A stretch of 22,188 nucleotides of DNA from CAZSDW01 sp964605705 (GCA_964605705.1 CAZSDW010000044.1:1-22188); one strand, 5' to 3'. Counted from the first letter of the stretch, positions 6,821 to 14,793 are shown. Notes: generated by a model not told the origin, from the sequence alone. A program made the numbers and translations.

Positions 6821-6848
6821 ATATAAAGGCAGTTATAATCAATGTCAA
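6820..6848 (-). promoter_or_regulatory. Sigma70-like promoter of the BlaI/M56 operon
   Basis: On the minus strand TTGACA (6848-6843) is followed by a 17-bp spacer and TATATT (6825-6820). This is a perfect -35 and a five-of-six -10 box. Predicted transcription starts near 6813, inside the operator dyad, about 36 bases before the repressor start. Confidence 0.75.
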
Positions 6849-6871
6849 GAATTATGTCGCATAATTTAATT

Positions 6872-6897
6872 TTGCGAAGGTTTCAAAACCTTCGCAA
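6872..6897. repeat. Perfect 12-bp inverted repeat; terminator or dispersed palindrome
   Basis: TTGCGAAGGTTT (6872-6883) pairs exactly with AAACCTTCGCAA (6886-6897) around CA. It lies between the end of the metallo-hydrolase gene (stop at 6920) and the BlaI promoter. Neither strand has a long T-tract after the stem, so a strong intrinsic terminator is doubtful. It may insulate the operons or be one copy of a dispersed palindromic repeat. Confidence 0.65.
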
Positions 6898-6919
6898 GTT
6901 TGGTAAAAAGTAAAAGAGT

Positions 6920-7711
6920 TCAGGGTGCTTTAGATATCGTCAAGATGCGTCCAACACCCATATCTTCATAATCGTCAGCAAAAGCAGTTTTGAATAATTT
7001 AAGTGTTTCATCGCCGGAACAGTGCGTTGGTCCCGCCTTTTTTACACCCAGCACTTTGAACTGTTCAATGACAGATTTGATTCCTGAATGTGAAGTTCTC
7101 AAGAGATGGAATCCACCGAAAACCAGGTAGGGATCTTCATTGATAATCGTTTTTGCCTTCTCAACAATTTTTATGATTCCGGGATGCGAACAGCCCGTAA
7201 CGATCACAGGTCCACGCGCTGTAGATACGATGAGGGCTTGCTCGGTGACATTTTCATAAAGCGGACCGGTGCTGAAAATACCCGGACAGATTTCTACTGG
7301 TTTTTCGACAATGACGATTTTTGTTCCCGTATTCGAATATTTTTTAATCTGCCCATTGCCGAATGAAGGGGGCAGATAAAGGATTATATTGCTGTTTGCA
7401 GATAAGAAACCTTCAAGTCCACCGGTATGATCTCCGTGATTATGTGAAATCACGACAATATCAATAGAATCGGGCTCAATTTTCAATTCATCCATATTAG
7501 CAAATAGAATTTTAGGATTTCCACCGGTATCGAACAGAATGGTTTTTCCGTGGGCTTCAATTAAACATCCAAATCCCCAGCCGGTTGTTAAAGCTGGGTC
7601 ATAGGCATAGTTATTATAAACTACAGTGAAAATCACGTTCGACTCCGGTTGACTTGTTAAGGGTATTTGAAAAAGGAAAACTACCAGGAAGCATATTAGA
7701 ATTTTTCGCAT
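6920..7711 (-). CDS. Exported metallo-beta-lactamase-fold hydrolase, COG1237 type
   Basis: This 263-aa protein has an N-terminal signal peptide (about 1-20, ending LTSQ). The metal site is complete: SHNHGDHTGGL (89-99, with H90, H92, D94, H95), GCSHPGI (173-179, H176) and GPTHCSG (227-233, H230). These blocks match COG1237, whose best known member is the methanopterin-related beta-ribofuranosylaminobenzene phosphate synthase-like group; most bacterial members have no proven substrate. The signal peptide argues for periplasmic action, so a biosynthetic role in methanopterin is unlikely. It begins five bases after the stop of the next metallo-hydrolase gene, so the pair is co-transcribed and this one probably relies on coupling, since I see no clear GGAG upstream. 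Confidence 0.85.
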   Translation of the reverse strand: MRKILICFLVVFLFQIPLTSQPESNVIFTVVYNNYAYDPALTTGWGFGCLIEAHGKTILFDTGGNPKILFANMDELKIEPDSIDIVVISHNHGDHTGGLEGFLSANSNIILYLPPSFGNGQIKKYSNTGTKIVIVEKPVEICPGIFSTGPLYENVTEQALIVSTARGPVIVTGCSHPGIIKIVEKAKTIINEDPYLVFGGFHLLRTSHSGIKSVIEQFKVLGVKKAGPTHCSGDETLKLFKTAFADDYEDMGVGRILTISKAP

Positions 7712-7716
7712 GGCTG

Positions 7717-8457
7717 CTATTTATCCTTTGATGATAAATCCGGCGGCGTTATGACTTCTACTTTATTTGCCAGGATTTTTTTCAACAGTTCCACATCTTC
7801 AGAGCTTCCTTCATATAATCCCCAATGGATCGGAATGACGACCTTTGCTTTTACGTCCAGTATGGCTTCTGCGGCTTCTTCGACACTGTTCATCGTAAAT
7901 TTCTGTCCAAGTGGCATCATGGCAATATCGCAGTGAATATTTTTCATTTCGGGAATTCGTTCCGTATCGCCGGCATGATAAATGCGGATTCCGTTGATAG
8001 TCAGGATATAGCCCAAGTAATTTTTTGATTTTGGATGATATTGTTTTTTCTTGAGGTTATACGCCGACACTGCCTCGATACGAATATTTTTGACATTGAT
8101 AAAATCACCGACATTCAGAAAGCGGGTCTGAGTTGCCTGAAGTTCTTCGATCTTTTCCTTGCATGAGCTGGGTGCAATAATCACGGTTTTTTCTGTCAAT
8201 AAATTGGCAATACTGGCTGGATCGAGGTGATCCCGATGATCATGAGTTATCAGGATAATATCGGCTGCATCTTTCACTTTTATTCTGAAGGGATCGATAT
8301 AAATAATTGATTTTCCCGTGCTAATTTTGATGGATGCCTGTCCGAACCACTCAATGTTGTCAAGCATTGCCGTGATTTTGGAATTATCCGGTTCCTGTGC
8401 GAAAACCACGGAAAAGATCAGAACGATCAAATACAGATGATTTATTAATCTCATCAT
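7717..8457 (-). CDS. Exported UlaG-like metallo-beta-lactamase-fold hydrolase
   Basis: This 246-aa protein has a signal peptide (1-20, ending VVFAQ). The catalytic site is THDHRDHLDP (71-80, metal ligands H72, H74, D76, H77), HAGDTERIPEM (161-171, D164) and PIHWG (209-213, H211). This arrangement is that of the UlaG/COG2220 branch of the metallo-beta-lactamase fold, which often hydrolyses lactones or phosphodiesters; the true substrate cannot be told. AAGGAG stands two bases before the first ATG (8457) and five before the second (8454), so the second may be used. It is the first gene of a two-gene operon with another exported metallo-hydrolase of a different family. Confidence 0.85.
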   Translation of the reverse strand: MMRLINHLYLIVLIFSVVFAQEPDNSKITAMLDNIEWFGQASIKISTGKSIIYIDPFRIKVKDAADIILITHDHRDHLDPASIANLLTEKTVIIAPSSCKEKIEELQATQTRFLNVGDFINVKNIRIEAVSAYNLKKKQYHPKSKNYLGYILTINGIRIYHAGDTERIPEMKNIHCDIAMMPLGQKFTMNSVEEAAEAILDVKAKVVIPIHWGLYEGSSEDVELLKKILANKVEVITPPDLSSKDK

Positions 8458-8567
8458 ATCTCCTTGTGTTTTTAAAATCTATAACAATTGCAGAAATAAT
8501 TCCAGTAGTCAATTTAACTTTGTGCAAAGCAAAATTAATGTAAATAAAGTCTATTCCATTATTATTG

Positions 8568-8597
8568 TTGATATTATGGCTCCGAAAGTCATATCTT
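8568..8597 (+). promoter_or_regulatory. Possible promoter of the amidotransferase/endonuclease V operon
   Basis: TTGATA (8568-8573), an 18-bp spacer and TATCTT (8592-8597) lie about 35 bases before the first ATG. Both boxes are imperfect. The 8458-8632 spacer separates divergent operons and must hold two promoters; the minus-strand one is not clear. Confidence 0.35.
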
Positions 8598-8632
8598 CTA
8601 GCAAATTTGTACAATTTAGGACAGCAGTTTAA

Positions 8633-9394
8633 ATGATGAAGAAACCAACGATTCTGATTATTAAAATGGGCTCTACCTATCGGGAGCTCATTTCAGCGTC
8701 GGGAAATTTTGATCGCTGGATTGTCGAGGCTGCTATGGATATTCCGGTCAAATGGAAGTCGCTGAAAATTGATCATGTTGTTCCCCATGAAATTGAGAAG
8801 TATCAGGGAGTTATTTTAACGGGTGCGCACGACTCGCTGACACAACCTTTCCAATTTATGAAAGGAACAGAGCGTATTCTCGATCGAATTCTGGATTTGC
8901 GGATTTTTACACTGGGTATCTGTTTCGGACACCATCTGATCAATCTGCTGTTGGGTGGGGAAGTCATCCGAAACCCGCTGGGACCGGAAATTGGCGTCTC
9001 CAAAATCAGCCTGACATTGCCAGGACTGGCAAATCCGCTTTTTAAGGGTCTGAACCATGCCCGGCTGGAAGTCTATGAATCCCATTTTGATATTGTATCT
9101 TCACCGGCAAAGAAGGTTGATTCCCTGGCATGGAATGAACAAGCCGAATTCCAAGCCTGCTGTTATGATGGATTTATTTATACCACTCAGTTTCACCCTG
9201 AATATCATAAAAAAATTATGGCGTACTACATTCGCAAAAATTATGAGATTTTGAAAACGGAACATTATAAAAATCCATTGAACATCCGGACGCCGGAAGA
9301 GATTTTTAAGCATAATAAACAGATTCGGAGCAGTGCCGGGATTCTGAAAAATTTTCTCGATCTGATCCTGCAGGCAAATAATCGGAGACAATGA
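8633..9394 (+). CDS. Class I glutamine amidotransferase (GMP synthase-like GATase domain protein)
   Basis: This 253-aa protein is a stand-alone GATase1 domain. The nucleophile elbow is LGICFGHHL (94-102) with C97, and the His-Glu pair is in TTQFHPEYH (184-192; H188, E190), so the triad is complete. An ILTGAHDS segment (61-68) forms the usual oxyanion-side loop. There is no synthetase domain, as in the COG0518 group of GMP-synthase-like amidotransferases, which includes enzymes hydrolysing gamma-glutamyl compounds. The substrate is unknown. The roughly 50 residues after the catalytic Glu form an extended helical tail. The stop overlaps the endonuclease V start (ATGA at 9391-9394), so the two are translationally coupled. 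Two adjacent ATGs open the frame; no strong ribosome binding site favours either. Confidence 0.85.
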   Translation: MMKKPTILIIKMGSTYRELISASGNFDRWIVEAAMDIPVKWKSLKIDHVVPHEIEKYQGVILTGAHDSLTQPFQFMKGTERILDRILDLRIFTLGICFGHHLINLLLGGEVIRNPLGPEIGVSKISLTLPGLANPLFKGLNHARLEVYESHFDIVSSPAKKVDSLAWNEQAEFQACCYDGFIYTTQFHPEYHKKIMAYYIRKNYEILKTEHYKNPLNIRTPEEIFKHNKQIRSSAGILKNFLDLILQANNRRQ

Positions 9395-10098
9395 TGGTAC
9401 CTGTTATTCAACATCCCTGGAAAGTCAGCATAGCTGAAGCCAGGAACATTCAAAAACAATTATATTCACAGATTAAGCTTGAACCCATTGAACCGCTTCC
9501 CAAAACCGTTGTGGCTGTTGATGTTTCTTATACCCGCTGGGATAAAATGGGTTATGCGGTGCTTGGTATTTTTACTGCCCAGGCTGACAACGATGAAGAT
9601 TCAATTATGCTCAAAGAAGAGTTGATTGAAACATTTAGCGGGCATGTTGACTTTCCTTATGTACCGGGATTTTTAAGTTTTCGAGAGATTCCAATGCTGT
9701 TACCTCTATTTGAACGTATTAATGGCGAGATTGACCTGATTATAACCGATGGCGTGGGGATTGCACATCCGCGGGGTTTGGGACTGGCAGCTCATTTAGG
9801 GCTGATTTTTGATATTCCCAGCATTGGCTGTGCAAAATCGAAACTGGTCGGAAATTACATCGAACCGGGCATTGAGAAGGGTGAATATTCCGATCTTTAT
9901 TATAAAGACCATATTTTGGGATCGGTTTTACGAAGTAAGCGGAGGTGCCGTCCGCTCTTTGTTTCACCGGGGTATCGTTGCACCATTGGAGATGCCCGTA
10001 AAATTATTTTAAAATTTTGTACAAAATACAGAATATGTGAACCCATTCGCCGGGTTGATGCAATGTCAAAAATACTTAGAAAATCAAACAGGAGCTGA
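9391..10098 (+). CDS. nfi: Endonuclease V (deoxyinosine 3' endonuclease)
   Basis: Endonuclease V cleaves the second phosphodiester bond 3' to deoxyinosine and starts repair of deaminated adenine. The 235-aa length fits the family. Diagnostic blocks are AVDVSY (42-47, catalytic D44), YVPGFLSFRE (90-99, wedge Tyr90 and catalytic E99), ITDGVGIAHPRGLGLAAHLG (118-137, D120 and H126) and VSPGYR (191-196). All expected catalytic residues are present. GGAG lies three bases before the first ATG and six before the second (9394), so the protein may begin one residue later. It is the middle gene of an apparent operon: the amidotransferase upstream overlaps it and the PspC gene follows after 2 bp. Why these are joined is not evident. 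Confidence 0.94.
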   Translation: MMVPVIQHPWKVSIAEARNIQKQLYSQIKLEPIEPLPKTVVAVDVSYTRWDKMGYAVLGIFTAQADNDEDSIMLKEELIETFSGHVDFPYVPGFLSFREIPMLLPLFERINGEIDLIITDGVGIAHPRGLGLAAHLGLIFDIPSIGCAKSKLVGNYIEPGIEKGEYSDLYYKDHILGSVLRSKRRCRPLFVSPGYRCTIGDARKIILKFCTKYRICEPIRRVDAMSKILRKSNRS

Positions 10099-10100
10099 AT

Positions 10101-10529
10101 ATGAAGCGGTTATTTCGAAGTCAGAGGAATAAAATTATCGGTGGTGTCTGTGGCGGGATTGCCGAATATCTGGATGTTGATCCGGTACTGATTCGCCTGG
10201 TCTGGGGAGTGCTGTTCTTTGTCGGAGGGATCGGATTCCTGGGTTATATTATTGCCTGGATAATCATTCCGTTAAGAATCGATTCATCCGGTACGCCATA
10301 TTCTCCTGAAGAACCATCAAGCGAAGTCGATATCCGTCCAAATTATGCCGTTCAACTGGTCATTGGATTATTTTTAGTTTTAATTGGGTTGGTGCTGCTG
10401 GTACGGGATTGGTGGTATCTCGATCATTTCCTGCGTACCGTACTGAGAATCAGCTGGAAATACCTGATTCCCATTTCACTGGTAAGTATTGGAATTTATA
10501 TCATTGTCAAAGGTGACAAAAACCGTTAG
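10101..10529 (+). CDS. PspC-domain membrane protein
   Basis: This 142-aa protein has an N-terminal PspC domain (1-60): KRLFRSQRNKIIGGVCGGIAEYLDVDPVLIRLVW, then a membrane segment to IIPLR at about 58. Two further hydrophobic segments lie near 77-97 and 117-136. Known: PspC was first described as a membrane regulator of the phage-shock envelope response, but many stand-alone PspC proteins have no proven role. AGGAG six bases before ATG gives a firm start. It is the last gene of the operon, and its stop TAG directly abuts the stop codon of the convergent flavoprotein gene, leaving no spacer for a terminator. Confidence 0.88.
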   Translation: MKRLFRSQRNKIIGGVCGGIAEYLDVDPVLIRLVWGVLFFVGGIGFLGYIIAWIIIPLRIDSSGTPYSPEEPSSEVDIRPNYAVQLVIGLFLVLIGLVLLVRDWWYLDHFLRTVLRISWKYLIPISLVSIGIYIIVKGDKNR

Positions 10530-12560
10530 CTATTTCTTTTGCTTCCAGTCCAGCGCCCCAACCGGGCAGCTGTCAATACATTTGCCGCAATCAATACAAG
10601 TGATGGGAAGAACTTCACCGAAGGCGGTATTGAGATAAGTCTCAAACCCACGTTTCTGGAATCCTAACAATGATTGATTCACCACGTCTTTACAGACTTT
10701 CACGCAAATTCCGCATTTTATGCATTTGTTCCGATCGAGAACGATGTGCGGATGGCGGGTATCATAATCATAGTGCAGTTTTTCTCCACTGATAGCGTCC
10801 GGGTGAGCGCCGAATTGTTCTGAAAAATCTTTCAGTTTACAATCATGTTTGGCAGTGCAGGAACACTCAAAACATCGTTCACCTTCCGTGGCAATTTCAT
10901 CAAGAGTAAAGGTTTGTGATACTTCCTTGAAAGTTGTTTTACGTTCCTTTATTGGAATTAAGCGTTGCTTCTGACGATCGGTTTTGCGAATGTCCCAAAG
11001 ATAAACAAGGTCATCTGAGTGCAATGATTGCCAATGTCCACGATTGACGTTAATTGTATAGGATTCTTTATATTTTTCATTATTCAGGAAAGCGATGATG
11101 CCAAGCGCGGCGCGACGTCCTCCGGCTACCGCTTCCACAACGGTCGCCGGTCCTGATACGCAATCACCGGCACTGAAGATTTTTCCGGACATCTGATAGT
11201 TGTCATTATTGACACTGATATCGCCCCATTTATTGAGGATCAGTTCAGCGGGAGCGGTGGTTTTCTGACCGATGGCGGCAATAACCGTGTCGGCTTCCAC
11301 CTCAAATTCCGAGCCTTCAATTGGAATTGGACGACGACGTCCTGAAGCATCCGGTTCACCGAGTTTCATTCGAATACACGTGAGGATCTTTTTTCCGGAT
11401 TTTTCTGTTAGACGGACAGGGGCAGTGAGAAATTCAAAATTGACACCCTCTTCACGAGCTTCATCAATTTCAATCTGTTCTGCCGGCATCTCTTTTTCAG
11501 TTCTTCGATAATAACAGTAAACTTCCGGACTGCCCAATCGAACGGAGGTTCTGACGCAGTCCATTGCAGTGTTGCCTCCGCCTATGACGATGGTTTTACC
11601 GGGATTTTCACCGGACCAGTCATTCAGGGCGATTTTCTCCAGCCACTGGATTCCACCATCTGCCAATTCTTCACCCTCAGCCCGCATGGGTGACGGTTGC
11701 CAGGAACCGATTGTTATTGCTACAGCGCCGTATTTTGCTTCTAATTCTGTGAGACTGAGGTTTTTACCAAGTTCCCGGTTGCAATGGATCTTGATGCCCC
11801 CCATTTTATCGAAATGAGCGATTTCTTTATCCAGAATATTTTTCGGGAGCCGGTATTCAGGAATTCCATATCTTAACATGCCACCGGGTTTGGGCATTTT
11901 ATCATAGAGGTCAGAGGCGATTCCGTTCAGGCGTAAATAATATGCAACCGCCAGTCCGCCGGGGCCGGCACCCACGATCCCAACCTTTTTATCGATCAGA
12001 TCGGGCAAATCTTCCATATAGCTATCATAATACATATCAGCGGCGAGCCGTTTAAAATCGTTAATGGCAATCGGTTTATCCTCAACATTGCGGCGGCAGT
12101 CCTTTTCGCAAAACCGGGGACAGACGCGACCGATCGACATGGGCAGGGGAATCCGCTGTTTGATGATCTTTAAGGCTTCGAGCATATCACGGTTGCGACC
12201 AGCCCGAACGTATTCTTCGACTCTGGCATGAGCCGGGCAGGCAACCGTACAGGGTGCTTCACAATCACCGGAATGTTCCGAAAGCAAGAGATTCAGCGCC
12301 ATTTGCCGCATATCCCTGACCTCGGCTGTTTCCGATTCTATGATCATACCATCGCTGGCAACCGCAGCGCAACTGGGCAGAAACCGTCCGGATTTGCTAT
12401 CTTTTACAACGCAGACAAAGCAGGATGTATTGTGGGAAATGCTTTCGTGATAGCACAATGCCGGGATGTCAATGTGATTTTCCCGGGCGACTTCCAGAAT
12501 TGTTTTACCGCTTCTGGCTTTATATACTTTATTGTCAATTGTGATGGAAATTTCAGACAC
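10530..12560 (-). CDS. NfnB/GltD-like flavoprotein with N-terminal [2Fe-2S] and C-terminal 2x[4Fe-4S] domains
   Basis: The frame encodes 676 aa from GTG at 12560, chosen for the GGAGGAGG eight bases upstream; ATG at 12593 would overlap the previous gene by 41 bp and has AAAGG touching it. Domains in order: plant-type [2Fe-2S] ferredoxin (C36, C47, C50, C64); a GltD/NfnB-type iron-sulfur helical domain (C100, C104, C108, C147, C151, C155); FAD-binding GIVGAGPGGLA (194-204); NAD(P)-binding VIGGGNTAMD (325-334); SAGDC closing the FAD domain (463-467); a Cys cluster at 563-574; and a C-terminal bacterial ferredoxin (C613, C616, C619, C623; C655, C658, C661, C665). Known: this flavoprotein type in Nfn enzymes couples NADPH to ferredoxin. 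With the NuoE/NuoF-like genes upstream it resembles the third subunit of Bfu-family (StnABC/NfnABC) bifurcating transhydrogenases. No hydrogenase H-cluster domain is present. Confidence 0.9.
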   Translation of the reverse strand: MSEISITIDNKVYKARSGKTILEVARENHIDIPALCYHESISHNTSCFVCVVKDSKSGRFLPSCAAVASDGMIIESETAEVRDMRQMALNLLLSEHSGDCEAPCTVACPAHARVEEYVRAGRNRDMLEALKIIKQRIPLPMSIGRVCPRFCEKDCRRNVEDKPIAINDFKRLAADMYYDSYMEDLPDLIDKKVGIVGAGPGGLAVAYYLRLNGIASDLYDKMPKPGGMLRYGIPEYRLPKNILDKEIAHFDKMGGIKIHCNRELGKNLSLTELEAKYGAVAITIGSWQPSPMRAEGEELADGGIQWLEKIALNDWSGENPGKTIVIGGGNTAMDCVRTSVRLGSPEVYCYYRRTEKEMPAEQIEIDEAREEGVNFEFLTAPVRLTEKSGKKILTCIRMKLGEPDASGRRRPIPIEGSEFEVEADTVIAAIGQKTTAPAELILNKWGDISVNNDNYQMSGKIFSAGDCVSGPATVVEAVAGGRRAALGIIAFLNNEKYKESYTINVNRGHWQSLHSDDLVYLWDIRKTDRQKQRLIPIKERKTTFKEVSQTFTLDEIATEGERCFECSCTAKHDCKLKDFSEQFGAHPDAISGEKLHYDYDTRHPHIVLDRNKCIKCGICVKVCKDVVNQSLLGFQKRGFETYLNTAFGEVLPITCIDCGKCIDSCPVGALDWKQKK

Positions 12561-14265
12561 TGGCGCCTCCTCCGGGTATTCTTGCGATCGCATCCTTTGG
12601 GCAGACCTCGATACAACTGTTACAACGTGTGCAAATATCGTTATTTATGACGTAATCGTCGGATATGGCATTCACAGGACAATTTTTAATACAGAGTCCG
12701 CACTCGATACATTTTTGCTGATCCAGATAAATATTTACCAGGGCATTGCAAATCAGGGCTTCACACTGTTTATCAATGACATGCTTTTCATACTCATTTT
12801 TATAATATCGCAATGTGGTCAACACCGGATTGGGGGCTGATTGACCCAGACCGCAAAGAGAACCCTTGATAATTTTTTCACCAAGATCCTGCAGAAACTC
12901 CAGGTCTTTCTGATTTCCATTGCCGTGTGTGATTCTTTCGAGGACCTCCAGCATGCGTTTGGTGCCAATCCGGCAAAATGTGCATTTACCACAACTTTCC
13001 CGGGCTGTGAAATCCAGGAAGTAACGGGCGGTATCGACCATACAACGGTTTTTACCAATGAAAATCAGACCGCCGGAACCCATTATAGCGCCCAGCGACT
13101 TAAGGGAATCGTAGTCGATTTGTACGTCAAAGTGTTCCGCGGGGATGCAACCACCACTGGGTCCGCCAATTTGAACCGCTTTGACACTACCTTTTTCACA
13201 ACCACCAATTTCATAAACCACTTTGCTGAGCGTTATTCCCATCGGAACTTCGACGAGTCCCGGATATTTCAGGTCACCGGCAAGCGCAAACAGTTTGGTT
13301 CCTTTACTTTTTTCCGTTCCGACTTTGGCAAATTCTGCACCGCCTTCATCGATAATGATTGGGATATTGCAAAAGGTTTCCACATTATTAATCATCGTCG
13401 GTAAACCATGAAAACCGGAATCAGTAGGGTAGGGCGGACGAAAACGTGGAGTGCCTCGACTCCCTTCAAGAGAGAAAATCATTGCGGTTTCTTCGCCACA
13501 GACGAACGCACCGGCGCCTTCCTTGATCTTAATGAAAATCTCCCGATCTCCGATGAGATTCAGCTTATAATCGAGAATCTGATCGATGGCAATTTTGAGA
13601 TGTTTAATTGCCAGGGGATATTCCGCCCGGCAATATATAAATAATTGTGTTGCACCGGTCGCATGAGCAGCAATCAGCATCCCTTCCAGAAGCTGATGTG
13701 GTACCGATTCCATCAGAGAGCGGTCCATGAAGGCGCCCGGATCGCCTTCGTCAGCGTTACAGATCAGGATTTTTTCCGTTGTATCCTTTTGATAAAGAAA
13801 ACTCCACTTCAGTCCTGTTGGAAATCCGGCACCTCCGCGTCCGCGCAATCCGGAAGACTTTACTTCATCGATTACATCGAGAGGCTGCATGGATAGCGCC
13901 TTTTTTAGGGAGTTATATCCGCCATGTTCGATATATTCGTCGATTGAGATTGGATTGATTACGCCGGCTAAACGGGTAATTTTAATCAATTCCAGGTGGC
14001 TGCGTTCATCACGAACCGGCAAGTGCTGGGAATCATCCAGATTCAATACTTTATCAAGGAATGTCTGTTTTGGTATGGCATGTTCAAAATACACTGATCC
14101 CTGGTCTGTTTCAACTTCGATGATCGGTTCAGCATAACAATGCCCGATACATCCGACTCCTACGATGTCAATATCCGGGACATTTGCTTTGAAAAAATCA
14201 TATACTTCGCCAGCACCTGCTGCCAGACCACAACTTCCGGTACCGATTTTTATTCGCTTAATCAT
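12553..14265 (-). CDS. NuoF/HydB-like NAD- and FMN-binding iron-sulfur subunit
   Basis: This 570-aa protein matches the beta subunit of bifurcating hydrogenases and transhydrogenases. An N-terminal thioredoxin-like ferredoxin region (C12, C39, C43) precedes the NuoF core: NADH loop GLRGRGGAGFPTGLKW (139-154), FMN-binding NADEGDPGAFMDR (170-182) and GAGAFVCGEETA (250-261), and the [4Fe-4S] motif CGKCTFC (425-431) with C471. A C-terminal 2x[4Fe-4S] ferredoxin follows (C519, C522, C525, C529; C545, C548, C551, C555), an extension typical of HydB and absent from respiratory NuoF. It should oxidise or reduce NAD(H) in the cytoplasm. It overlaps both neighbours by 8 bp, so the three subunits are probably made together. 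The N-terminal region shows only three of the four usual cluster cysteines. Confidence 0.93.
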   Translation of the reverse strand: MIKRIKIGTGSCGLAAGAGEVYDFFKANVPDIDIVGVGCIGHCYAEPIIEVETDQGSVYFEHAIPKQTFLDKVLNLDDSQHLPVRDERSHLELIKITRLAGVINPISIDEYIEHGGYNSLKKALSMQPLDVIDEVKSSGLRGRGGAGFPTGLKWSFLYQKDTTEKILICNADEGDPGAFMDRSLMESVPHQLLEGMLIAAHATGATQLFIYCRAEYPLAIKHLKIAIDQILDYKLNLIGDREIFIKIKEGAGAFVCGEETAMIFSLEGSRGTPRFRPPYPTDSGFHGLPTMINNVETFCNIPIIIDEGGAEFAKVGTEKSKGTKLFALAGDLKYPGLVEVPMGITLSKVVYEIGGCEKGSVKAVQIGGPSGGCIPAEHFDVQIDYDSLKSLGAIMGSGGLIFIGKNRCMVDTARYFLDFTARESCGKCTFCRIGTKRMLEVLERITHGNGNQKDLEFLQDLGEKIIKGSLCGLGQSAPNPVLTTLRYYKNEYEKHVIDKQCEALICNALVNIYLDQQKCIECGLCIKNCPVNAISDDYVINNDICTRCNSCIEVCPKDAIARIPGGGASV

Positions 14266-14722
14266 TCAAACCCATTTGCTTATATTGTTTAAGAACCCTT
14301 AGTAACTTTTTTCGATCGAGGTTTCCGAAGACTTTTCCATTGATACTGATGACCGGCGCCAGGCTGCAGCAGCCCAGGCAAGCAACCGTCTCCAGTGAAA
14401 AGAGACCTTCCGGATCGGTTTCACCATTATGAATCCCGAGGAAATCGGATACCCAGTTTGCCACAAGACTTGACCCTTTGATATGACAGGCAGTCCCATC
14501 GCAGACAGATACCCGGTATTTGCCTGGTTTGATGCGTTTGAACTGGGCATAAAAACTTAAAACACCCTCGACATCAACCGGCGGAATTGAAAAATAATCA
14601 GAGATATTTGACACGGCTGTGTCGGAGATAAATCCCTCTTTTTCCTGCACCAATTGTAATGCTTTTATCAAGTTGCTTTTTTCTTTATCTAAATTCCGGA
14701 ATATGGTGCCTTCTGATAGCAT
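14258..14722 (-). CDS. NuoE/HydC-like [2Fe-2S] subunit
   Basis: This 154-aa protein has the full NuoE fold: N-terminal helical region with ALQLVQEKEGFISD, then VLSFYAQF (54-61), and a thioredoxin-like [2Fe-2S] domain with C74-DGTA-C79 and C115-LGC-C119. Known: this is the gamma subunit that sits on NuoF and carries electrons from the flavin. It is the first of three overlapping minus-strand genes. The ATG is preceded by GAGG at suitable distance. No NuoG or membrane subunits follow, so this is a soluble complex rather than respiratory complex I. Confidence 0.94.
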   Translation of the reverse strand: MLSEGTIFRNLDKEKSNLIKALQLVQEKEGFISDTAVSNISDYFSIPPVDVEGVLSFYAQFKRIKPGKYRVSVCDGTACHIKGSSLVANWVSDFLGIHNGETDPEGLFSLETVACLGCCSLAPVISINGKVFGNLDRKKLLRVLKQYKQMGLND

Positions 14723-14793
14723 CCAACCCTCGCTTTTAATATTTTTTATTACTCAAAAACCTCTCGAAAGATTACCCGAAATATGTACTTTAA

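Noticed and set aside
12228..13896. Plus-strand frames up to 187 codons opposite the iron-sulfur subunits
   Set aside because: They are antisense shadows of genes with complete cofactor-binding motifs and show no family features.
10530..14722. Electron-bifurcating [FeFe]-hydrogenase or respiratory complex I
   Set aside because: No H-cluster motifs occur in the third subunit and no NuoG or membrane subunits follow; the third subunit is of NfnB/GltD type.
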